Part shown: positions 16,049 through 23,222 of the stretch, piece by piece
How positions within the stretch are numbered: the stretch's first letter is position 1
Layout: each line of letters starts with the position of its first letter
Source: Clostridiales bacterium
Lineage (GTDB): Bacteria; Bacillota; Clostridia; Christensenellales; Aristaeellaceae
Direction: 5' to 3'
Length of the DNA: 64,000 nucleotides
NCBI GenBank assembly: GCA_015056055.1
Contig: SVHC01000012.1
Location: 1-64,000, forward strand
The notes under the pieces: generated by a model
Told to the model about the DNA's origin: nothing
The model's input: the letters and a program-made list of their open reading frames with translations, nothing else
Database searches by the model: none
Position numbers and translations under genes: made by a program

Positions 16049-17188
16049 ATGGATATCAAGGCAGTTGATAAGGAGTATATTGCGAATACCTACGCGCGAT
16101 TTGATCTTACGATCACGGGTGGTCGCGGCTCCATCGTATATGACGATCAGGGTAAGGAGTATATCGATCTGGGCAGCGGAATCGCCGCAAATTCCGTCGG
16201 TATCTGCGACCCGGTATGGCAGCAGGCCGTAATCGAGCAGCTGATGCAGGTACAGCACACTTCGAATCTGTACTATACCGCTCCGCAGGCCAAGCTTGCC
16301 AAGCTCCTGTGCGAAAAAACCGGCATGAAGAAGGTTTTCTTCTCCAACTCCGGTGCGGAATCCAATGAGTGCGCCATCAAAGCTGCACGCAAATATGCAT
16401 CCGATAAAAACAGCGGACGCGATACGATCATTACTCTCTGGCAGAGCTTCCACGGACGCACGATTTCAACGCTGTCTGCCACCGGTCAGGAACATTTCCA
16501 TCAGCATTTTGGACCGTTTACGCCCGGATTTGTGCACGTAAAGGCTAATGATATCGAAGACCTGCGCGCAGCGGTTGCGAACAATAAGGTTTGCGGTATC
16601 ATGATGGAAATGGTGCAGGGCGAAGGCGGCGTAAATTGCCTGGACAAGGAATTTGTAGACGAGTGTGCAAAGATCTGCGCCGAGAATGATATTCTTCTTA
16701 TGGTGGACGAAGTGCAGACCGGTAACGGTCGCACGGGCAAGCTCTATGCATACGAGCATTACGGAATCAAGCCCGACATCGTATCCACTGCCAAGGGTCT
16801 GGGTGGCGGTCTGCCCATCGGTGCGACGCTGCTTGGCGAAAAGGTGGAGAATACGCTTTCCGCAGGAACGCATGGCTCTACCTTCGGCGGCAACCCCATC
16901 TGCGCAGCGGGTGCTTACAGCATTATTTCCCGTCTGGATGATGAATTCCTCGCAGAAGTTACCGCAAAGAGCGAATATATTTTCTCGCAGTTCCCGAATG
17001 CAACCGGCATGGGACTTATGATCGGCATTGCCACCGAAAAGCCTGCGGGTGAAGTTGTCCGCGCGGCGATGGAAAAGGGTGTTCTGTGCCTGACTGCGAA
17101 AACCAAGGTACGACTGCTTCCGGCTCTTACGATTCCGTGGGATCAGCTGAAGAAGGCAGTGGCGATTTTGAAGGAGGTAATGGAATGA
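16049..17188 (+). CDS. argD: Acetylornithine aminotransferase
   Basis: This class III PLP aminotransferase makes N-acetylornithine from the semialdehyde and glutamate. At 379 residues it has SNSGAESNECAIKAARKY, the PLP-Asp region LLMVDEVQTGNGRTG and the Schiff-base Lys in VSTAKGLGGGLPIGA. Its 3' end overlaps argF by 4 nt (ATGA). Some family members also act on succinyl-diaminopimelate, which is worth noting because a DapF domain is encoded downstream. The arg context makes the acetylornithine role primary. Confidence 0.96.
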   Translation: MDIKAVDKEYIANTYARFDLTITGGRGSIVYDDQGKEYIDLGSGIAANSVGICDPVWQQAVIEQLMQVQHTSNLYYTAPQAKLAKLLCEKTGMKKVFFSNSGAESNECAIKAARKYASDKNSGRDTIITLWQSFHGRTISTLSATGQEHFHQHFGPFTPGFVHVKANDIEDLRAAVANNKVCGIMMEMVQGEGGVNCLDKEFVDECAKICAENDILLMVDEVQTGNGRTGKLYAYEHYGIKPDIVSTAKGLGGGLPIGATLLGEKVENTLSAGTHGSTFGGNPICAAGAYSIISRLDDEFLAEVTAKSEYIFSQFPNATGMGLMIGIATEKPAGEVVRAAMEKGVLCLTAKTKVRLLPALTIPWDQLKKAVAILKEVME

Positions 17189-18081
17189 AGCACTTACTGA
17201 AAATGAGCGATCTGAGCGTTCAGGATATTCAGGAAATTTTGGATCTGGCAGATAAGCTGAAGTACGAAAAGAAGCACAACATTCCGCATCCGATTCTTGC
17301 CGGAAAGACTCTGGGCATGATTTTCCAGAAGTCCTCCACGCGTACCCGCGTTTCTTTTGAAACCGGTATGTATCAGCTGGGCGGCAGCGCACTGTTCCTT
17401 TCCTCCCGCGATCTGCAGATTGGCCGCGGTGAGCCTGTTGAGGATACTGCACGCGTGCTTTCCCGCTATCTGGACGGTATCATGATCCGTACCTTCGCGC
17501 AGAAGGAAGTTGAGGATCTGGCAGAGTACGGCTCCATCCCGATTATCAACGGTCTGACCGACTATGCGCATCCCTGCCAGGCACTGGCCGATTTCATGAC
17601 CATGCGCGAATACAAGGGCGATCTGAAGGGTCTGAAGTTTGCTTTCGTAGGCGACGGCAACAACATGGCAAACTCCCTGATCGTTGGCGCTATCAAGCTG
17701 GGTATGAAGGCTGTTATCGCTTGCCCCGAGGGATACGAACCCGAAGTTGCCGAATGGGCAAAGGCCAACGGTGATTTCAGCATCGTGCGCAAGGTTTCCG
17801 AGGCAACCGAAGGCGCAGACGCCGTATATACCGATGTTTGGGCTTCCATGGGTCAGGAAGGCGAGGCTCAGGAGCGCATGAAGGTATTCAAGGATTATCA
17901 GGTCAACGAAGAAAATATGAGCGTCGCCAATAAGGACGCAATGGTCATGCACTGCCTGCCCGCACACCGTGGCGAGGAAATTACGGCAGAAACCTTCGAA
18001 AAGCATGCAAATGAGATCTTTGACGAGGCAGAAAACCGTCTGCATGTTCAGAAGGCAATCATGGTCAAGCTGATGGCTTAA
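17185..18081 (+). CDS. argF: Ornithine carbamoyltransferase
   Basis: ArgF joins carbamoyl phosphate to ornithine to give citrulline. The 298-residue protein has the carbamoyl-phosphate motif SSTRTRVSFE, the HPCQALAD loop and the ornithine loop HCLPAHRGEE. The ATG at 17185 uses AAGGAGG eight nt upstream and overlaps the argD stop; an open frame starting earlier is inside argD. carA follows after 13 nt, so the enzyme and its substrate supply are encoded together. Confidence 0.97.
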   Translation: MKHLLKMSDLSVQDIQEILDLADKLKYEKKHNIPHPILAGKTLGMIFQKSSTRTRVSFETGMYQLGGSALFLSSRDLQIGRGEPVEDTARVLSRYLDGIMIRTFAQKEVEDLAEYGSIPIINGLTDYAHPCQALADFMTMREYKGDLKGLKFAFVGDGNNMANSLIVGAIKLGMKAVIACPEGYEPEVAEWAKANGDFSIVRKVSEATEGADAVYTDVWASMGQEGEAQERMKVFKDYQVNEENMSVANKDAMVMHCLPAHRGEEITAETFEKHANEIFDEAENRLHVQKAIMVKLMA

Positions 18082-18094
18082 CGGAGGTACGCGC

Positions 18095-19159
18095 ATGAAA
18101 AAGGCGTACATCGTTATGGAAAATGGCCGCGTGTTCGAAGGATGGCGCGCAGGCGCCGAAGGGAATACCATGGGTGAAATGGTGTTCTCCACGGGCATGG
18201 GCGGCTACATAGAAACGCTCACCGATCCGGCCTGCTTTGGTCAGATCGTTGTGGGCACTTTCCCGATGATGGGAAATTACGGAATGATTCGCGCCGACTG
18301 GGAAAGCAGCGGCGCTTTCCTGCGTGGATTTGTGGTGCGTGAAATTTGCGAAAATCCTTCAAATTTCCGCTGCGAAGGCACGCTGGACGATCAGCTGAAG
18401 GCATGGGGAATTCCCTGTGTCTGCGGCGTGGATACCCGGGAAATCACGCGTATTCTGCGCGAGGCCGGTTCCATGAAGGCGGCGATCACCGATGATCCTG
18501 CAAATGTGGATATGGATGCATTGCGCGCTTACCATGCAGATGATGCGGTAAAGAGCGTTTCTCGAAACGATATCGGCCATTTTAAGGGCGAAAAATCGCG
18601 ATATACGGTTGCGGTATATGACTTTGGCGTGCGCGCCTCTGTGATTCGCGCGCTGACCGATCGCGGCTGCGCGGTTACCGTGTACCCGGCCGAAACGCTT
18701 GCCGAAGAGGTTCTTGCCGGCAAACTGGACGGCATTGTTCTTGCAGGCGGCCCCGGAAATCCGGCGGAAAATGCCCAGATCATTGAAAACGTGAAGGCTG
18801 TTCTCGGACGTGTTCCGGTTATGGCTATTGGTCTGGGAAACCAGATTCTGGCGCTGGCTGCAGGTGCAAAGACCGAAAAGATGAAGTTCGGTCACAGGGG
18901 TGCGAACCAGCCTGTGAAGCGTTTGTCCGATGGGCGCACATTCATCACTGCGCAGAACCGCGGCTATGCCATTGTGAAGGACAGCCTGCCCGAGGGCGCT
19001 GTACTGAGCATGGAAAACGCAAACGATCATGCCTGTGAAGGTGTGGAATATCCGGCTCTGCGTGCATTCGGCGTGGATTTCTATCCGGCAACGGGCAGCA
19101 GCGCCAACAGCACTGCTTACCTGTACAACAACTTTATAAACGCGATGGGGGGAATTTAG
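18095..19159 (+). CDS. carA: Carbamoyl-phosphate synthase small subunit with glutaminase triad lost
   Basis: The N-terminal CarA domain is intact (VFSTGMGGYIETLTDP, FPMMGNYG, GVDTREITR). The C-terminal class I amidotransferase fold is recognisable (GGPGNPAENA, GHRGANQPVK), but every catalytic residue differs. The usual ICLGHQ is AIGLGNQ (Cys to Gly246, His to Asn249), and the usual QFHPE is DFYPA (His to Tyr330, Glu to Ala332). The conserved QNHG is QNRG. The reading frame is uninterrupted and sits within a tight operon, so it is unlikely to be decayed. By the family mechanism it cannot hydrolyse glutamine. It may support an ammonia-dependent synthase, as in animal CPS I, whose Cys is also replaced. 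At 354 aa it is slightly short. Confidence 0.93.
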   Translation: MKKAYIVMENGRVFEGWRAGAEGNTMGEMVFSTGMGGYIETLTDPACFGQIVVGTFPMMGNYGMIRADWESSGAFLRGFVVREICENPSNFRCEGTLDDQLKAWGIPCVCGVDTREITRILREAGSMKAAITDDPANVDMDALRAYHADDAVKSVSRNDIGHFKGEKSRYTVAVYDFGVRASVIRALTDRGCAVTVYPAETLAEEVLAGKLDGIVLAGGPGNPAENAQIIENVKAVLGRVPVMAIGLGNQILALAAGAKTEKMKFGHRGANQPVKRLSDGRTFITAQNRGYAIVKDSLPEGAVLSMENANDHACEGVEYPALRAFGVDFYPATGSSANSTAYLYNNFINAMGGI

Positions 19160-22100
19160 ATGCCGCGCAACAAAAGCATAAACAAGGTGCTCGTCATCGG
19201 TTCCGGCCCGATTGTTATCGGTCAGGCGGCGGAGTTTGACTATGCGGGAACGCAGGCATGCCGTGTTCTGAAGGACATGGGTGTGAATGTTGTGCTCGTA
19301 AACTCCAACCCGGCAACCATCATGACCGACGCAGCCCTTGCAGATGAAATTTATCTTGAACCGTTGAATGCGGAAACCGTCCGCCGCATCATCGAAAAAG
19401 AGCGCCCGGACGGAATGCTCGCTACCCTTGGCGGACAGACGGGTCTTACCATTGCTTCCGAGCTGGAAAAGGAAGGCTTCCTCGAAAAGAGCGGCGTGCG
19501 ACTGCTTGGCACCAATGCGCAGGCGATTGACCGCGCAGAAGACAGAAAGCTTTTTGCCGAAACGATGAAATCCATCGGCCAGCCCATTATTCCGTCCGGA
19601 ATTGCTGTTACGGTGGAAGAGGCTGTGGAAGTGGCCAATCAAATCGGTTATCCTGTTATCGTGCGTCCGGCATTTACTCTGGGCGGCACGGGCGGCGGCG
19701 TTGCCGAGGACGAGGCTTCCCTGCGCGAAATCGCAGATGCCGGACTTATGCTGTCGCCGATTCATCAGGCGCTGATTGAAAAATACATTTACGGCTGGAA
19801 AGAAATCGAATTTGAAGCACTGCGCGATTCGGCGGGCAATGCCATCGCCGTGTGCTCCATGGAAAATGTCGATCCTGTCGGTGTGCATACCGGCGACTCT
19901 GTTGTTGTTGCCCCTGCGCTTACGCTGGCGGCTCCTGAGCTTTCCATGCTGCGTCAGGCTTCTCTCGACATTGTTGAGGCGCTCGGCATTGAGGGCGGCT
20001 GCAACTGCCAGTTTGCTCTTGACCCGGTCAGCTTCCAGTATGCCGTTATCGAGGTAAATCCGCGTCTTTCCCGTTCTTCCGCACTGGCAAGTAAGGCGAC
20101 GGGCTATCCCATTGCCAAGGTTGCGGCAAAAATCGCTATGGGTCTTACGCTGGATGAAATCGTAAATGATGTTACCGGCGAAACCTATGCATGCGTTGAG
20201 CCGACCATCGACTATGTGGTTGTAAAGCTGCCCAGATTCCCGTTTGACAAGTTTGTGGGCGCAAGCCACGCACTTGGCACGCAGATGAAGGCGACCGGTG
20301 AGGTTATGTCTATCGGTCCTACCTTCGAAGCAGCGCTGATGAAGGCCATTCGCGGCGCAGAGATCAAGATGGATACCCTTAATTATGCGGGCGAACTGGA
20401 TTATCATAAGATGGACGATCAGCGTCTGTTTGCGGTATTCCAGGCGTTGAAAAAGGGTGTTTCCATCGATGAAATCTATGCAGCTACGCGCATTGATCGC
20501 TTCTTCCTGAATAAGCTCAACAACCTTGCAAAGGCTGAAAATGCCATTGCAGGCCGTGCTGTTACGGAAGAGGAATATATCGGCATGAAGCGCCTTGGCT
20601 ATACCGACAAGGCAATTGCGCGCATCAGCGGCAATCCTCTGCCTGCACACCGCTGTGCCGTTTACAAGATGGTTGACACCTGCGCAGCGGAATTCCGTGC
20701 GCTGACTCCGTATTTCTATTCTACATACGACGACGTTTGCGAGTCCCGCGAACGCAAGCAGGATAAGCCCTGCGTGGTCGTTCTGGGCTCGGGTCCCATC
20801 CGCATCGGTCAGGGTATCGAATTTGACTATTCTTCGGTACACTGCGTATGGACGCTGAAGAAGCTGGGCTATGACGTTGTTATCATCAATAACAACCCCG
20901 AAACCGTATCCACCGACTTTGATACGGCAGACCGCCTGTATTTTGAGCCGCTCACCGAAGAGGACGTTCTGAACGTCATCGAGGTTGAAAAGCCCGTGGG
21001 CGTTGTTGTTGCTTTCGGCGGTCAGACTGCTATCAAGCTCACCAAATGCCTGGATGAGCGCGGCATTCAGATTCTGGGCACCTCTGCCGAGGGAATCGAT
21101 ATGGCGGAAGACCGTGAACGCTTCGATGCGCTTCTGCAGCAGCTGGATATCCGTCGTCCGGAGAGCGACACTGCCATGGATATTGAAGGCGCGCTGCGTG
21201 CGGCAAACCGACTGGGTTATCCCGTACTTCTGCGCCCGAGCTACGTAATCGGCGGTCAGAATATGACCATCGCGCAGACGGATGACGATGTAAAAACCTA
21301 TATGCGTCTGATTCTGGCGCAGGGCATCGAAAATCCCGTTCTGGTTGACAAGTACATGCGCGGCACGGAGCTGGAAGTAGACGCTATTTCCGACGGTACG
21401 GATGTACTGATTCCCGGCGTTATGGAGCATATTGAGCGCGCAGGCGTTCACAGCGGCGATTCCATTGCCGTATATCCGCCTTACAATCTTACGGATAAGC
21501 AGGCGCAGGCGATTGTGGACTGCTCCACCAAGCTGGCTCTTGCACTGGGTACGCGCGGTCTGGTAAATATCCAGTATCTGATTCACGGCGGCGAATTGTA
21601 CGTCATCGAGGTCAATCCCCGCGCATCCCGTACCATTCCGTACATCAGCAAAGTATCCGGCGTACCGATGGTCGACATTGCTACCCGAGTAATGATGGGC
21701 GAGAGCCTCGCATCCCTGGGATATGCATCCGGCATTCATAAGACGCCTCCGTACTATGCCGTAAAGGTTCCGGTATTCTCCTTCCAGAAGCTGCCTGACG
21801 CAAACAGCGCTCTTGGCCCGGAAATGAAATCCACGGGTGAAGTTCTGGGCGTTGGCAAGACGCTGCGCGAGGCTCTGTTCAAGGGCTTTGCAGCTGCCGG
21901 ATTCAACATCGGCGGTAAAGCTGCCGAGAAGAAGGGCGTGCTCATCAGCATCGGCATTGCAGATGACGTGGAAACCATGCGTCTTGCAAAGAAGTTCTAC
22001 GATATGGGTCATGCTATTTACGCCACGAAGGATACCGCAAAGGTCATTCGTTCCTTGGGTATCCCCGCGGAAGAGGTTGGTCTGCCTGGGCAGGATGACG

Positions 22101-23170
22101 GCATCACCGCACTGATTACTGAGGGCATGATTGATTATGTCGTATTCGAAGGCATTTCCACGCCCGAGGATGTGCGCGACTATATCCAGCTGCACCGCGT
22201 TGCCATGATGAACGGCGTAGTATGCCTGACTTCCACCGATACGGCAAATGCACTTGCGGATATTCTGCAGAGCCGCTTCAACCTGCGCAATACGGAGCTT
22301 GTGGACATTGCTCACATGCGTACCGAGCGCCAGAAGCTTTCGTTCCTGAAAATGCAGGGCACGGGCGATGACTACATTTTCCTTGAGAATTTCGGAGGAA
22401 GGATTTCCTGCCCCGAATCTCTTGCCATTGATTTCACGGACCGCAGCTGCGGCATCGGCGGCGACGGACTTGCATTGATCGAATCCTCGTCCGTTGCGGA
22501 TGCGAAGATGCGCGTATTCAATCAGGATGGCTCCGAGGCCAGCATGGCGGGTAATGCCGTGCGCTGCGTGGCGAAGTATCTCTACGACCGCGGTCTTGTG
22601 AATACCGATACTGCAACCGTGGAAACGCTCAGCGGCGTGAAGAAGATCAATCTTTATACCGTTGCGGGCCGTGTGCATTCTGCTGAGGTTGATATGGGCA
22701 AGGCGGAGTTTGAACCGGCGAAAATCCCTGTCAAGCTTCCGGGCGAAAAAATCGTAAACCGCCCTGTGATGATTGACGGAATCCGCTTTAATATCACCTG
22801 CGTGAATGTGGGTACGCCGCACTGCGTAACCTTCTGCCGCACGCTGGAGGATATCGATGTGGAGCGCATCGGCCGTGCATTCGAGCATGCCGAGATTTTC
22901 CCCGAGCGCATCAATACGAACTTTGTCCGCGTAGCGGACAGGCGTACCCTGCGTATGCGCGTTTGGGAACGCGGCAACGGCGAAACCCGTTCCTGCGGTA
23001 CCGGCGCCTGCGCGGCGGTTGTGGCTGCGGCGGAGAATGATCTTGTCGATAAGAACGCCGACATCACCGTAAAGCTCGCCGGCGGCGACCTCATCGTAAA
23101 TTACGATGGCGAAACCGTGCGTCTCACCGGTAACGCAAACCTGATTTACGAAGGTACCATCGAGTATTAA
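19160..23170 (+). CDS. carB: Carbamoyl-phosphate synthase large subunit fused to a DapF-like domain
   Basis: One uninterrupted 1336-residue frame begins directly after the carA stop. Residues 1-400 are the carboxyphosphate ATP-grasp half, about 400-545 the oligomerisation region, about 550-930 the carbamoyl-phosphate half (RPSYVIGGQNM, VIEVNPRASRT), and about 930-1063 a divergent MGS-like regulatory domain. From Met1065 to the end is a full-length diaminopimelate epimerase fold: KMQGTGDDYIF, CGIGGDGLALI, ERGNGETRSCGTGACA. One catalytic Cys is present (Cys1279), but the other is Ala1130 (SMAGNAVRC instead of MCGNxxRC). The substrate Asn sites are Asp1070 and Thr1219. CarB activity is well supported; epimerase activity is doubtful. 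The fusion is unknown to me. Confidence 0.93.
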   Translation: MPRNKSINKVLVIGSGPIVIGQAAEFDYAGTQACRVLKDMGVNVVLVNSNPATIMTDAALADEIYLEPLNAETVRRIIEKERPDGMLATLGGQTGLTIASELEKEGFLEKSGVRLLGTNAQAIDRAEDRKLFAETMKSIGQPIIPSGIAVTVEEAVEVANQIGYPVIVRPAFTLGGTGGGVAEDEASLREIADAGLMLSPIHQALIEKYIYGWKEIEFEALRDSAGNAIAVCSMENVDPVGVHTGDSVVVAPALTLAAPELSMLRQASLDIVEALGIEGGCNCQFALDPVSFQYAVIEVNPRLSRSSALASKATGYPIAKVAAKIAMGLTLDEIVNDVTGETYACVEPTIDYVVVKLPRFPFDKFVGASHALGTQMKATGEVMSIGPTFEAALMKAIRGAEIKMDTLNYAGELDYHKMDDQRLFAVFQALKKGVSIDEIYAATRIDRFFLNKLNNLAKAENAIAGRAVTEEEYIGMKRLGYTDKAIARISGNPLPAHRCAVYKMVDTCAAEFRALTPYFYSTYDDVCESRERKQDKPCVVVLGSGPIRIGQGIEFDYSSVHCVWTLKKLGYDVVIINNNPETVSTDFDTADRLYFEPLTEEDVLNVIEVEKPVGVVVAFGGQTAIKLTKCLDERGIQILGTSAEGIDMAEDRERFDALLQQLDIRRPESDTAMDIEGALRAANRLGYPVLLRPSYVIGGQNMTIAQTDDDVKTYMRLILAQGIENPVLVDKYMRGTELEVDAISDGTDVLIPGVMEHIERAGVHSGDSIAVYPPYNLTDKQAQAIVDCSTKLALALGTRGLVNIQYLIHGGELYVIEVNPRASRTIPYISKVSGVPMVDIATRVMMGESLASLGYASGIHKTPPYYAVKVPVFSFQKLPDANSALGPEMKSTGEVLGVGKTLREALFKGFAAAGFNIGGKAAEKKGVLISIGIADDVETMRLAKKFYDMGHAIYATKDTAKVIRSLGIPAEEVGLPGQDDGITALITEGMIDYVVFEGISTPEDVRDYIQLHRVAMMNGVVCLTSTDTANALADILQSRFNLRNTELVDIAHMRTERQKLSFLKMQGTGDDYIFLENFGGRISCPESLAIDFTDRSCGIGGDGLALIESSSVADAKMRVFNQDGSEASMAGNAVRCVAKYLYDRGLVNTDTATVETLSGVKKINLYTVAGRVHSAEVDMGKAEFEPAKIPVKLPGEKIVNRPVMIDGIRFNITCVNVGTPHCVTFCRTLEDIDVERIGRAFEHAEIFPERINTNFVRVADRRTLRMRVWERGNGETRSCGTGACAAVVAAAENDLVDKNADITVKLAGGDLIVNYDGETVRLTGNANLIYEGTIEY

Positions 23171-23181
23171 AGTGTATAGCA

Positions 23182-23219
23182 AATCCCCTGCGGAAAAATA
23201 CATCCGCAGGGGATTTTTG
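23182..23219. terminator. Terminator of the arg-car operon, shared with the convergent ABC operon
   Basis: The 13-bp stem AATCCCCTGCGGA (23182-23194) / TCCGCAGGGGATT (23203-23215) ends in TTTTT on the + strand. An A-rich left flank provides T residues on the minus strand. Confidence 0.93.
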
Positions 23220-23222
23220 CAG

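Noticed and set aside
12983-16453. A 1156-codon antisense open frame across the arg genes
   Set aside because: Low-complexity His/Cys/Ile-rich translation with no domain; explained by the reverse complement of argC-argJ-argB-argD.
18095-19159. carA as a decaying pseudogene
   Set aside because: The frame is complete, the N-terminal domain is conserved, spacing to carB is zero and several conserved amidotransferase motifs remain, so loss of the triad looks specific.
18359-23203. A 1614-codon open frame antisense to carA and carB-dapF
   Set aside because: It mirrors codon bias of the sense genes, has no recognisable domain and no ribosome site; the sense frames match known families throughout.
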